Shown piece by piece: positions 41,689 through 48,792 of a stretch of DNA of 48,792 nucleotides (position 1 is its first letter; every line of letters starts with the position of its first letter). The stretch is taken from assembly GCA_030533385.1 (NCBI GenBank), contig JAUNJG010000012.1, positions 1 through 48,792 of the forward strand, written 5' to 3'. A model generated the notes under the pieces. The model searched no databases, was not told where the DNA came from, and worked only from the letters and a program-made list of their open reading frames with translations. A program made the translations under genes and the position numbers. Origin of the DNA: Eubacteriales bacterium. GTDB lineage: Bacteria; Bacillota; Clostridia; Lachnospirales; Lachnospiraceae.

Positions 41689-42341
41689 TGGAACGGGAAG
41701 AATTTAAAATTCTGGCAAAGAGCATGAAAGCCGTGTATGCGCAGCCTACATTCCTTCCGGATCAAGACGCTTTCAATGTATGGTATGCGCTCCTGAAAGA
41801 TCTTCCGTATGAGCTGGCGAGTATGGCAATACAAAAGCATATGATGACCGAGAAGTTCCCTCCGACCATTGCAGACATCCGGTCCAAGGCATTTGAGATG
41901 ATGGAGAAACCTGTAGAGGAAATGAGCGAGCTGGAGGCGTGGGCGATTGTCAGGAAAGCGATTGGAAGATCAGGATACTATTCGGAGGAAGAGTTTGAGA
42001 AACTTCCGGAAGCCTGCCGCATTGCGGTTGGTAGTCCAGCCAACCTAAGAGAGTGGGCGCTGATGGATTCGGATGAGGTGGCAACGGTTGAGCAATCGCA
42101 TTTTATCCGGAATTACAGAGCCGCCGTCAAGAGAATGGCAGAGGATAAGAAGCTGCCGCCGGCATTCCGGGAGCGGATAGCAGAATCCAGGCAAAAGTAC
42201 ACGGCTTTGAACAGCCGGGATCGTCAGGAGATCGAAAAGAAATCGGAGGAAGAGGAACCAAAGAAGGAAGAACGGCACTCTGAAATGTCGGAAGAGATAC
42301 GGAGAAAGCTGGACGAATTGTTAAGGGGAATAAGAACATAG
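41688..42341 (+). CDS. replicative helicase loader/inhibitor-like protein
   Basis: A 217-residue protein. The first 75 residues, with ILAKSMKAVYAQPTFL, FNVWYALLKDLPYELASMAI and FPPTIADIR, match the G39P/loader N-terminal domain found in phage helicase loaders. The middle is helical; the tail is highly charged with KSEEEEPKKEERHSE. Translational coupling to the replisome organizer (one-base overlap) supports a role in helicase loading at the phage origin. Confidence 0.8.
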   Translation: MEREEFKILAKSMKAVYAQPTFLPDQDAFNVWYALLKDLPYELASMAIQKHMMTEKFPPTIADIRSKAFEMMEKPVEEMSELEAWAIVRKAIGRSGYYSEEEFEKLPEACRIAVGSPANLREWALMDSDEVATVEQSHFIRNYRAAVKRMAEDKKLPPAFRERIAESRQKYTALNSRDRQEIEKKSEEEEPKKEERHSEMSEEIRRKLDELLRGIRT

Positions 42342-42349
42342 GAGGCAAT

Positions 42350-42547
42350 ATGGTACAGGGTGACAAGGTTACATTGGAAAAGGTGGCAGAACTCAGTTTA
42401 TATGAATGGGAAGACAGAGCAAAGGTAGCAACGGCGCTTCTGAAAAATGGATATACCATCGGTCCGGGAAAGAGAAAAAAGACACCGACCGGGAAGCAGC
42501 TGGATTATTACCTGGAAGTGTACAAGAAAGAGGAGACGGATGAATGA
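42350..42547 (+). CDS. small phage protein, unknown function
   Basis: A 65-residue basic protein: VAELSLYEWEDRAKVATALL then KKTPTGKQLDYYLEVYKK. I do not recognise it. AGGAGG lies five bases upstream of the ATG. Its end overlaps the earlier possible rusA start, consistent with tight packing. Confidence 0.65.
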   Translation: MVQGDKVTLEKVAELSLYEWEDRAKVATALLKNGYTIGPGKRKKTPTGKQLDYYLEVYKKEETDE

Positions 42548-42582
42548 GTATATCTGAGGCGGCAGATGCGGAAGGAGAGGTT

Positions 42583-43020
42583 ATGAAGAGTATAAGATTC
42601 TCAATACCGGGCCAGCCCATGGGTAAACAGAGGCCCAGGGTGATCCATAACGGATCTTTCACACGGGCTTACACACCGAAAGAAACGGTGGCGTATGAGA
42701 ACCTGGTGAAAGTGAAGTTCCAGGAAGCGGCGAAAGGGAGGAGGTTCGCTGATGAAGATATGCTGGACGTGAGAATCATTGTTTACTACGGCATACCGAA
42801 ATCCACGAGCAAAAGGAAAAGAAAACTCATGCTGGAGCATAAGATCAGGCCGGGTAAAAAGCCAGACTGGGATAATGTGGGAAAGGTCATCTGCGATAGT
42901 CTGAACACGGTAGCATACCACGATGACAGCAGCATTGTGGACGCCCAGGTGAGGAAATTTTATTCCGAAAGGCCGAGAGTTGACGTGACGATCCGGAGAA
43001 TCGATCCGGGAGAAATTTAG
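42583..43020 (+). CDS. rusA: RusA-like Holliday junction resolvase
   Basis: A 145-residue endonuclease that cuts four-way junctions. The motif pattern is FSIPGQPMGKQRPRV at the N-terminus, then YTPKETVAYENLVK, then the catalytic acidic segment KKPDWDNVGKVICDSLNTVAYHDDSSIVD with two Asp residues, and ending VTIRR. I prefer ATG 42583 because AAGGAGAGG lies three to four bases upstream; ATG 42544 would add 13 residues and overlap the previous stop. Confidence 0.9.
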   Translation: MKSIRFSIPGQPMGKQRPRVIHNGSFTRAYTPKETVAYENLVKVKFQEAAKGRRFADEDMLDVRIIVYYGIPKSTSKRKRKLMLEHKIRPGKKPDWDNVGKVICDSLNTVAYHDDSSIVDAQVRKFYSERPRVDVTIRRIDPGEI

Positions 43021-43030
43021 GAGGTGGCTT

Positions 43031-43255
43031 GTGAATAAGCAGAGAAGAAAAAGACTCGGAGAGGCGTTTGATAAGCTGAGCGAAATACAGGAGATCTTGG
43101 AGGAAGTGAAGAACGATGAGCAGGAAGCTTACGATAACCTTCCGGAGAGTTTTCAGTATGGAGAGCGTGGAGAGGAAATGCAGAACTATATTGAGATGAT
43201 CGAGGAAGTGGATGGATATATCGAGGACGCAAAATCGGTCATTGAGCAGATTTAA
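43031..43255 (+). CDS. small coiled-coil phage protein
   Basis: A 74-residue acidic protein that is almost entirely helical (KLSEIQEILEEVKNDEQEAY, MIEEVDGYIEDAKSVIEQI). GTG start with AGGAGG eight bases upstream. Seen in phage recombination clusters; function unknown. Confidence 0.65.
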   Translation: MNKQRRKRLGEAFDKLSEIQEILEEVKNDEQEAYDNLPESFQYGERGEEMQNYIEMIEEVDGYIEDAKSVIEQI

Positions 43256-43270
43256 AGGAGGATATGGTAT

Positions 43271-44359
43271 ATGGCAGAAGAAATGGTACGGGCAGAAACA
43301 GTGGAGGCGCCGCCGGCAAAGATGGAATTTCGGCTGATAAATCCTACAGAGGCGGGTTTCCTCAAACATATTGAGTGGAACAAAGAGGAGCTGGAGGCTG
43401 CGGTCAGGGCGAAGGTGGACAGCTACAAAGGAATCGTATACACGGAAGACACCTTGAAAAGTGCAAAAGCAGATAGGGCAGAACTGAATAATCTGCTGAA
43501 AGCGATTGAGGACCGAAGGAAAAAAGTGAAGGAGATCATCAATCAGCCGTATGCGGACTTTGAAAAAGAACTGAAAAGCGTCACCGCACTTATTAAGAGC
43601 CAGACGGAGGAAATCGGGAAGCAGATCGACAGTTTTGAGGATCGTCAGAGAGAAGAAAAGAAGCAGAAAATCCAGGAAGCGTATGATTTGGCCATCGGCG
43701 ATCTGAAGGAAGTTCTTCCGTTCACGAAGGTTTTCGATCCAAGGTATCTGAATAAAACATATAAGCTGAATACGGCGATTTCCGAAGTGAACGCCAGAAT
43801 AGAGAAAGTGAAAAGGGACCTTGAAACTATTGAAAGCGTCTGCGGGAAATATGCCCTCAACGCAAAAGACGTGTATGTAAGGACACTGGATCTGTCGAAA
43901 GCCCTGGCGGAAGAAAAGCGTCTGAAAGAGCTGGAAGAAAAGCTGGAGGCTGAACGCATCCGGAAAGAAAAGGAAGCAGAGGAGCGTAGAAAGGACGAGG
44001 AGCAGCGAAGGATTGAAGCCGAGCGCCTGAGAAAAGAAGAGGAGGAGCGCAGAGCGGAAGCAGCAAGGGCGGCAGAGCAGGCAAAGGCGCAGCAGAAAGA
44101 GGAAATCCCGTGGCAGGACGAAGCTGCAGTGCAGGAGATAGCTGAAGCGGTTACAAGCGGGATGAGTATTCCGGAAACGGAACAGGTTCAGCCGGCACAG
44201 GAAGAACAGGCGGTTGATCCGTTCGAGCAGAAAAAGCAGGAACCCGCACCAGAGAAAAAAGTCAGAGCGAAATTCTTTGCTATAGGCACCAGAGAGCAGT
44301 TAAAAGCGCTGACTCAGTACATGAAAGACAACGGAATCAAGTATGGAAAGGTGGAGTAA
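43271..44359 (+). CDS. DUF1351 phage protein
   Basis: A 362-residue protein of the DUF1351 type. The N-terminal half (about 18-200) has FRLINPTEAGFLKHIEWNKEEL, KADRAELNNLLKAIEDRRKKVK and FTKVFDPRYLNKTYKL. A long, charged coiled coil (about 215-285, alternating Lys-Glu-Arg) follows, then a proline-glutamate linker and a C-terminal FFAIGTREQLKALTQYMKDN segment. Such proteins accompany recT and resolvase genes; role unknown. The ribosome site AGGAGG is nine bases from the ATG. Confidence 0.85.
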   Translation: MAEEMVRAETVEAPPAKMEFRLINPTEAGFLKHIEWNKEELEAAVRAKVDSYKGIVYTEDTLKSAKADRAELNNLLKAIEDRRKKVKEIINQPYADFEKELKSVTALIKSQTEEIGKQIDSFEDRQREEKKQKIQEAYDLAIGDLKEVLPFTKVFDPRYLNKTYKLNTAISEVNARIEKVKRDLETIESVCGKYALNAKDVYVRTLDLSKALAEEKRLKELEEKLEAERIRKEKEAEERRKDEEQRRIEAERLRKEEEERRAEAARAAEQAKAQQKEEIPWQDEAAVQEIAEAVTSGMSIPETEQVQPAQEEQAVDPFEQKKQEPAPEKKVRAKFFAIGTREQLKALTQYMKDNGIKYGKVE

Positions 44360-44363
44360 CGAC

Positions 44364-44966
44364 ATGAGCGATTTTGTGAAGAAGCTGAATTTTGAGAGCG
44401 ATACGTTCAGTGACATGAAAAGGGATATGAATTTTGTTCTGCAGAGGCTCCTGGGAAATATGCAGGAAAAAGGGGCAACAGAGGGAAGCATGACTCTGAA
44501 AGTGGAGATCAGCCTTGCGGAAGAGTATATTCCGAATTACGATCCGGAGATCGAGGGAGAGAGCAGAAAGATCAGCAAGCCGAAGTTCAAGCACAAGGTG
44601 ACATCATCTGTTCAGATCAAAGATGAGAAATCCGGAAACCTGGACACGGAGATGGAGCTGACCTTCGATGAGGATACCGGAGAGTATATCATGCAGCCGG
44701 TAGCAAATACGGAGCAGAGAACTATTTTTGATAAGGATTTTCAGGACAGCATGAACGCCCCGGAGGAAGAGGGTAAGTCGTCCGGCATTCCGCAGCTTCC
44801 CGGACCGGCAGAGGACGATGTTGTGGATGCGGAATACAATGAGGTTGAGGAAGAAACTGAGGGAGAAGAGCTGGAAGACATCACAGACGAGATCATGAAG
44901 GATATGGAATCTGGCGATTCGGAGGACGATGCTGACGATTATGATTACGATGATCCGGAAGAGTAG
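44364..44966 (+). CDS. acidic phage protein, unknown function
   Basis: A 200-residue protein. The N-terminal half is a helix pair (FVKKLNFESDTFSDMKRDMN, then LQRLLGNMQEKG) plus a beta region with SMTLKVEISLAEEYIPNYD. The last 60 residues are almost only Asp and Glu, a DNA-mimic-like composition. The start ATG 44364 was chosen for its GGTGGAG site; the longer frame to 44343 lies in the preceding gene. No family is recognised. Confidence 0.7.
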   Translation: MSDFVKKLNFESDTFSDMKRDMNFVLQRLLGNMQEKGATEGSMTLKVEISLAEEYIPNYDPEIEGESRKISKPKFKHKVTSSVQIKDEKSGNLDTEMELTFDEDTGEYIMQPVANTEQRTIFDKDFQDSMNAPEEEGKSSGIPQLPGPAEDDVVDAEYNEVEEETEGEELEDITDEIMKDMESGDSEDDADDYDYDDPEE

Positions 44967-44981
44967 GGAGGAAAAAAGCGC

Positions 44982-45086
44982 ATGAAGCTCAGCAAGAAAG
45001 ACAGAATGACCAGCTATGTGTTAAGAGCGAATAAACTTATGAGTTCCGGAAATCCGGGAGAGGCGAAGAAAATGCTTTCCAACTGA
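44982..45086 (+). CDS. short phage peptide
   Basis: A 34-residue basic peptide starting MKLSKKDRMTSYVLRANKLM, with GGGAGG eleven bases before the ATG. It stops directly in front of the next gene's ATG. The overlap-free junction and ribosome site support it as real; function unknown. Confidence 0.55.
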   Translation: MKLSKKDRMTSYVLRANKLMSSGNPGEAKKMLSN

Positions 45087-45296
45087 ATGAAATATTACAG
45101 CGGGAAGGTGATTAAGGCAATCAGTCCATATGCGTCAGCCGATGCAGGGCTTTTGTCATTCACTCTTCGCACCTTGGCACACGAAGTAGAGGAGGGCCAG
45201 CCTGGATCAAAAGAACTGAGAGAAGAGCTGGAGCGGATTACGAGCGGAGTATTAAGCAAAGCCACAGAGAAGGTACAGAAACCTACAGCGAGGTAA
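45087..45296 (+). CDS. small phage protein, unknown function
   Basis: A 69-residue protein (YYSGKVIKAISPYASADAGL, then SFTLRTLAHEVEEG) with a helical C-terminus. It starts immediately at the stop of the 34-residue peptide, so translation is probably coupled; its own ribosome site is weak. No family is recognised. Confidence 0.55.
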   Translation: MKYYSGKVIKAISPYASADAGLLSFTLRTLAHEVEEGQPGSKELREELERITSGVLSKATEKVQKPTAR

Positions 45297-45299
45297 GGA

Positions 45300-45623
45300 A
45301 TGAGCGGATATAAATTAGTCCATCGGAGAATCCAGCAGGAGGAGAAGAGGCTGCAGTCCGTTTATGACGGTATGCCGATAAAGGGAAAGGGCACACGGGA
45401 AGATACCCAGAAGAGAGTTCTTCGGGAAATGCAGGAGATGACATTCCTTCTGGCCAGAGAGTGCAATATCCTGGTGAACTATCCGAAACTCAGCATACAA
45501 GGAAACAAGGTGGTTTTAGGGCCGCCAACGATATTGCTTCCGGATTGCAGATATGTAACGTTTGAACAGTTAAAGGAGCTGGAAATCAGCGAGATAAAGC
45601 GAAGGGAGGTGAAGAAGGGATGA
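45300..45623 (+). CDS. small phage protein, unknown function
   Basis: A 107-residue protein with basic helices (HRRIQQEEKRLQSVYDGMP, EDTQKRVLREMQEMTFLLAR) and a short beta segment (LSIQGNKVVLGPPTILLPDC). The upstream stop overlaps its GTAAGGA ribosome site. It overlaps the next gene by four bases. Unknown function. Confidence 0.6.
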   Translation: MSGYKLVHRRIQQEEKRLQSVYDGMPIKGKGTREDTQKRVLREMQEMTFLLARECNILVNYPKLSIQGNKVVLGPPTILLPDCRYVTFEQLKELEISEIKRREVKKG

Positions 45624-45874
45624 AAGGTGAAGGAGGCGGGAATTTCGGACAGTGCAGGGCTTGTGGCGCAAGAATCATGTGGATCAAGACCAAGAACGGG
45701 AAGAATATGCCGGTTGATCCTCAGTTCGTGGACTTTAAGACGAAGGCCGGAGGAAAGGAGAGGATCGTCACCCCTGCCGGTGATGTCGTAGCTGGTGAGC
45801 GGTGTAAGGCCGGCGAAGCGGACGGGTACGGGTACATATCCCATTTCGCAACCTGTCCAAGCTACAGAAGATAA
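45620..45874 (+). CDS. zinc-ribbon phage protein
   Basis: An 84-residue protein with CRACGARIMWIKTKNGKNMP near the N-terminus and a distal CPSYRR tail preceded by GYISHFATC. The CxxC plus distal Cys/His pattern fits a small zinc ribbon of a type common in phages. ATGA overlap with the previous gene. Unknown function. Confidence 0.7.
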   Translation: MKGEGGGNFGQCRACGARIMWIKTKNGKNMPVDPQFVDFKTKAGGKERIVTPAGDVVAGERCKAGEADGYGYISHFATCPSYRR

Positions 45875-45887
45875 GAAAAAGGCCGCC

Positions 45888-45950
45888 CCTTGACGAAGCA
45901 GCCCAACCGACACTGAGGATTATACCTCAGAAACGCTGATCAAGTCAAGG
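45888..45950 (+). promoter_or_regulatory. structured leader that can cover a ribosome site
   Basis: CCTTGAC (45888-45894) can pair with GTCAAGG (45944-45950), the first part of the AAGGAGG ribosome site of the next gene. Between them CTGAGG-attata-CCTCAG (45913-45930) makes a perfect hairpin. Closing the long stem would hide the ribosome site. Confidence 0.5.
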
Positions 45951-45961
45951 AGGTGGCACCA

Positions 45962-46684
45962 ATGGCGGAAAGAGAATTGGCCCAGGCATCACAGCAGGAG
46001 CCGGAGGCTCCGGAGAGCAAAGCGGAGAAGCGGTACGTGATTATATCGGAGGAAGACCTGGATAATCTGATCCGGAACGCAGGAAGAGAGGGGGCAAAGA
46101 AAGGTGTAGAGGCATATGAAAAGAGAAAGGAGAAGGAGCGGGAGGAGCAGGCGGATAAGCTGCGGAACAGCGCAAAGGACATTATCATCAATTACCGCAG
46201 ACTAAAGGGCCTGAAGAAAACATCCGTGTGTGATGTGGATTCGGTAACAGATCCCACGCTGAAAGAGATCCTGGAAGGGCTGGCAGGAAGAGTCCGGGAA
46301 GATGAGTTCACGTTGAACAGCACCACGAGGAATAAGATCAAGACCGGAATGCTGATGAATCATGTGGACGTAAAGCTGGAGGAATATAAGAAAGAGTGCC
46401 GGCGGAGCCGGATCGTAGATGTCCAGAGGCGGTACAGGGTGATCGAAATGCTGTACCTCCAGGAAGACAGAATGAGCGTGGAGGAAGTGGCGGAAACCGA
46501 GGAGTGCGACAAGAGCACTATCTACCGGACATTGGAAAAGGCATATGACGATCTTACCGTGTTGATGTTCGGGATTGACGGAGTGATCACGATGGGGATA
46601 AAGCGGCAGGCAAGGAAAAATAAGGGAAAACCGGTGCGAAGTACGAGTGGAGAAAAACTCTCAAATGCGAAAAAACCGCACTAG
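45962..46684 (+). CDS. sigma-like HTH phage transcription regulator
   Basis: A 240-residue protein. An acidic/charged N-terminus (about 20-75) leads to a helical middle and a C-terminal sigma region 4-like helix-turn-helix: RYRVIEMLYLQEDRMSVEEV, then TEECDKSTIYRTLEKAYDDL. This resembles ArpU-type late regulators of Gram-positive phages. Start ATG 45962 fits the AAGGAGG at 45948-45954; the GTG at 45953 overlaps that site. Its ribosome site lies inside the inverted repeat described just upstream. A promoter-bearing gap follows. Confidence 0.75.
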   Translation: MAERELAQASQQEPEAPESKAEKRYVIISEEDLDNLIRNAGREGAKKGVEAYEKRKEKEREEQADKLRNSAKDIIINYRRLKGLKKTSVCDVDSVTDPTLKEILEGLAGRVREDEFTLNSTTRNKIKTGMLMNHVDVKLEEYKKECRRSRIVDVQRRYRVIEMLYLQEDRMSVEEVAETEECDKSTIYRTLEKAYDDLTVLMFGIDGVITMGIKRQARKNKGKPVRSTSGEKLSNAKKPH

Positions 46685-46918
46685 ACATGAGAATGGGAAT
46701 CTGATAAGATGGTAATCAGCCAATAGACCATATGTCACCCCTTAAAAATACGATTCTTGCCATTGTTCCAGGGGAAGCCGGGAGGAGACGGTTCTTCCCG
46801 GCAAGGCTCTGGAATTATGAAAAATCGGTTAATTATCCCGGTAAATGTGTACTCTGAGGGGTTCGCATAGTATAATTATTATATACAGTTTAATCGCATA
46901 TGCGAGGAGGAATGACAT
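46685..46918 (+). promoter_or_regulatory. intergenic control region before the DUF488-like gene
   Basis: Contains a CCAGGGGAAGCCGGGA...TTCCCGGC...CTGG nested hairpin (46768-46813). A perfect -10, TATAAT (46871-46876), follows with no good -35. The palindrome CGCATATGCG (46895-46904) abuts the AGGAGG ribosome site. The missing -35 fits activation by the upstream sigma-like regulator. Confidence 0.5.
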
Positions 46919-47446
46919 ATGGCTATATGGACAAGCCGGTACAGCAACAAGGAGCTGGCCGAGCACAAGGAAAAGTATTATTGCGTAGGAATCAGCATTG
47001 GGACGCCGAAGTTCCCTCTGGGTTATGTTCTGGAGCAGCAGTGCTACTCACTGGCCCCGAAGGGATACATGCTGAAAATGGAGAAAGACGAGTACCAGGA
47101 GGCGTATTTCCGGAAGCTGGAAGGCATTGGAGCTGACAAGATAATCGGAATGGTAATGAGGTTCGAGGAGGCCGCAGCGCAGGAGGACAAGGAATTGGTT
47201 CTGCTCTGTTACGAGGACATCAGAAATCCGGAAGACTGGTGCCACAGAACGATGTTTGCGCAGTGGTACTGTGAGCAGACCGGAGAGGTTATCCAGGAGC
47301 TGCAGGACCCGACCCCGCCCAAAGGGAAAAGGGCAAAGCCACAGAAAAACGACAACAAGGAGCCGGCGGCTCGAATGGAAGCCAAACGGGAGGACGATGG
47401 CTACCAGCAGATGAGCTTGTTTGGAATGGCCGGCATGACAATATAA
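46919..47446 (+). CDS. DUF488-like phage protein
   Basis: A 175-residue soluble protein. An N-terminal CVGISIGTPKFPLGY strand region and a central block KELVLLCYEDIRNPEDWCHR with the LLCYE...WCHR pattern match the conserved Cys/His block of DUF488 proteins. The C-terminus is a low-complexity basic stretch ending in MSLFGMAGM. Starts with AGGAGG seven bases upstream. First gene behind the regulator; its activity is unknown. Confidence 0.6.
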   Translation: MAIWTSRYSNKELAEHKEKYYCVGISIGTPKFPLGYVLEQQCYSLAPKGYMLKMEKDEYQEAYFRKLEGIGADKIIGMVMRFEEAAAQEDKELVLLCYEDIRNPEDWCHRTMFAQWYCEQTGEVIQELQDPTPPKGKRAKPQKNDNKEPAARMEAKREDDGYQQMSLFGMAGMTI

Positions 47447-47471
47447 TATCCGGAATTGGTGAAAGCATCAC

Positions 47472-47625
47472 GCTTCCCTTCCAGGGGAGAGTTCCTGTTC
47501 ATTGCAGGGTTCCGGACCAAAAGAAACGGCATCGCATGAAAGTGTGGTGCCTTTATTTTGTGCAAATTGCCAGCGAGGTATCAAAAATATCCGGGGTTAT
47601 ACCAAGGGAGACCCGCTGGCTTTTG
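47472..47625 (+). other. structured non-coding stretch before the methyltransferase-like gene
   Basis: GCCAGCG (about 47570-47576) pairs with CGCTGGC (about 47612-47618), with GGTAT/ATACC nested inside, followed by TTTTGTG. Upstream, CCCTTCC-agg-GGAGAG and GGCA...TGCC arms add smaller hairpins. The T tail hints at a terminator or attenuator. No reading frame here is supported. Confidence 0.45.
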
Positions 47626-47662
47626 TGTATATTCAACAAAAATAGAAAGGAGTGGTGCGGAA

Positions 47663-48792
47663 ATGGCATTTTTCAGAGATCCGGGAGAGATGTTCCTGGG
47701 CTGTCTTGGTACTGTGGAGCAGAGGTTTCTGGTTACTCTGATTGAGACAGCGGCAAAATCCGGGTACACACGGTTCGTTGAGCCATATGCAGGAACATTT
47801 GCGATGGCGAATCTGGCGGTTCGATCCGGATTCAGGCCAGAGCAGATAGAAACCAGCGATGTGTCCATGATGACATCGGTGCTGGGGTATGCCATCACAG
47901 ATCAGTCTTTAGAGCCTCTGGAAATCCATGCACAGGGCTTCACGGATGAGGAGCTTCTGGACCCGGCAACGGCTCTGTACGCACAGATGTACCTCAGAAC
48001 ATCGAAGACGGCAGGAAATCAGTATTATCACAATATGCTGATGGATCTGAAGCACAGGCGGCAGGAGCATATTGACAACATCCGGAAGCAGATTGAGAAG
48101 ACCAGGGAGCTTCTGAATGGTATGAGTTACCGCCCCCTGGATATGTGGAAGCATCTGGAAGAGGTGCTGGACGATCCTCACGCATTGGTTGTGGCGAATC
48201 CGCCTACATACTTTTCAGGGTACGAGAAGTTCTACGACACCCAGGGGAAGATGACGTGGAAAGAACCGGAGTATCAGCTGTTCGATCCGGCGACAGGGCA
48301 TCAGCAGCTATACGATATGTGCATGGGAGCAAAAGCACTGGTGATCTGTTATCAGGAAAAGAAGGTAGGGGAAACCGTAGGGTACACGATCTTCGCAAGA
48401 TCAGGCACGAGAGCAGACCTGAACAGCTATATCACAACGAACAGAGAAGAGGAAGCCGTTTCCCTGGCGCATGGGAAGAAAATTAAGAGACCGTCAGAAA
48501 GCAAGCTGGAGCCTCTGGAATGTAGTATGCTGCCAAGGGATTATGAAATCACCGAAGAAAGCAAGGTGAGTGTGATCCAGATAAAAGCTGCGCAGGCGCA
48601 ATACTACCGTGTGTTATGGACTCATAACTTTGTCGGCTCATCAGCGACCTGGAACCGGGCATTGCTGATTGACGGATATGTGGCGGGCGTCTTTGGAATA
48701 TCGAAGATGGCCGCTGATTCTCTGTTTGTCTGGTACGTGATGAAGGTGCCTCATGAGAAGTACCGTCTCGGCCGGCTCTGCTATATGATAGC
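47663..48792 (+). CDS. adenine methyltransferase-like/Mom-like protein (partial)
   Basis: An open frame of 376 residues runs off the window end; the gene is incomplete on the 3' side. Residues 37-55 (FVEPYAGTFAMANLAVRSG) look like the AdoMet-binding motif, followed by SDVS at 65-68, and residues 176-183 (VVANPPTY) are an NPPY-type catalytic motif, so the N-terminal half resembles an N6-adenine methyltransferase. The C-terminal part from about 300 (YYRVLWTHNF, IDGYVAGVFGISK, YRLGRLCYMI) resembles a Mom/GNAT-like acyltransferase. Similar proteins are annotated putative antirestriction adenine methyltransferases. Start ATG 47663 follows AAAGGAG. Confidence 0.7.
   Translation, partial: MAFFRDPGEMFLGCLGTVEQRFLVTLIETAAKSGYTRFVEPYAGTFAMANLAVRSGFRPEQIETSDVSMMTSVLGYAITDQSLEPLEIHAQGFTDEELLDPATALYAQMYLRTSKTAGNQYYHNMLMDLKHRRQEHIDNIRKQIEKTRELLNGMSYRPLDMWKHLEEVLDDPHALVVANPPTYFSGYEKFYDTQGKMTWKEPEYQLFDPATGHQQLYDMCMGAKALVICYQEKKVGETVGYTIFARSGTRADLNSYITTNREEEAVSLAHGKKIKRPSESKLEPLECSMLPRDYEITEESKVSVIQIKAAQAQYYRVLWTHNFVGSSATWNRALLIDGYVAGVFGISKMAADSLFVWYVMKVPHEKYRLGRLCYMI

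Larger units (their letters stand above)
34992..48792. mobile_element. prophage or integrative element, left part
   Basis: A leftward integrase and repressor face a rightward early, recombination and replication cluster in the order usual for temperate phages of Firmicutes. The left boundary lies between the GGGtGRT terminator and the integrase gene. I cannot place the attachment core because the right end is outside the window. Gene density is high, with many start/stop overlaps, and base composition shifts to phage-like small genes. No terminase, capsid or tail gene is in view. Confidence 0.9.

Noticed and set aside
46900-47136. Alternative ATG-started frame overlapping the DUF488-like gene
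   Set aside because: It is out of frame with the better gene, lies over the palindrome and ribosome site, and has no protein-like pattern.
46919-47446. Arsenate-reductase-type or phosphatase identity for the DUF488-like protein
   Set aside because: The P-loop CX5R pattern is absent; only the DUF488-like Cys/His block is visible.
47536-47745. 69-codon plus frame across the leader of the methyltransferase-like gene
   Set aside because: It runs through the predicted hairpins and the start of the real gene in another frame, with no ribosome site.

Overview
The window reads as a chromosome segment of an anaerobic Gram-positive Clostridia bacterium, most likely a Lachnospiraceae member. The evidence is the gene set and its neighbourhoods: a tepA-like clpP paralogue next to spoIIIE/ftsK, a PPi-type phosphofructokinase, the GGGtGRT/NifU-like pair, an EFR1-type flavodoxin-ferredoxin, a GntR(YtrA)-clpC pair and strong AGGAGG ribosome binding sites. 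This assignment is inference from gene content; no rRNA is present.

Region 1 (1-34991) is chromosomal. It opens with an unknown membrane-anchored protein, a dense block of nested inverted repeats (842-1112) and a tRNA-Leu(AAG). Then come an ABC-F (Uup-like) ATPase with DUF1638 and DUF1015 genes, a leftward PPi-phosphofructokinase, a zinc-dependent phospholipase C-like protein, a D,D-carboxypeptidase-like protein with a PspC peptide, and an EFR1 ferredoxin protein. A promoter at 10873 starts an HsdS-like/HsdM-like pair whose methylase homologue lacks recognisable catalytic motifs, followed by a solute-binding lipoprotein. Next are tepA and spoIIIE, and directly behind spoIIIE a relic of an IS200/IS605-type element: the last codons of tnpB plus a right end resembling an omega RNA scaffold. 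The run folD-rimO-pgsA-pncC follows. A highly structured element then precedes gntR-clpC, and after these come an 'endosialidase'-type small protein, radA, glyA, a LUD-domain gene, topB, a hexapeptide-repeat protein, a lipoprotein and the GGGtGRT pair.

Region 2 (about 34992 to the end) is the left part of a prophage or related integrative element. It starts with three short direct repeats and a leftward tyrosine integrase. Leftward accessory genes follow, including a PD-(D/E)XK-like gene split by an 11-base homopolymer, and then a CI-like repressor. A bidirectional operator/promoter region separates them from the rightward early genes: a tandem-HTH Cro-like protein, a second XRE protein, small zinc-ribbon proteins, RecT with an exonuclease, a replisome organizer, a helicase loader, RusA and many small phage proteins. 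A sigma-like HTH regulator, probably controlling late genes, comes next. The window ends inside a gene that joins an NPPT adenine-methyltransferase-like domain to what looks like a Mom/GNAT-like C-terminal domain, a possible DNA-modification anti-restriction factor. No structural genes and no right attachment site are reached.

The most interesting points are the methylase-dead HsdM/HsdS pair, the open-ended methyltransferase/Mom-like fusion, the homopolymer-interrupted nuclease, the tnpB/omega RNA relic and two structured non-coding elements of unknown function.
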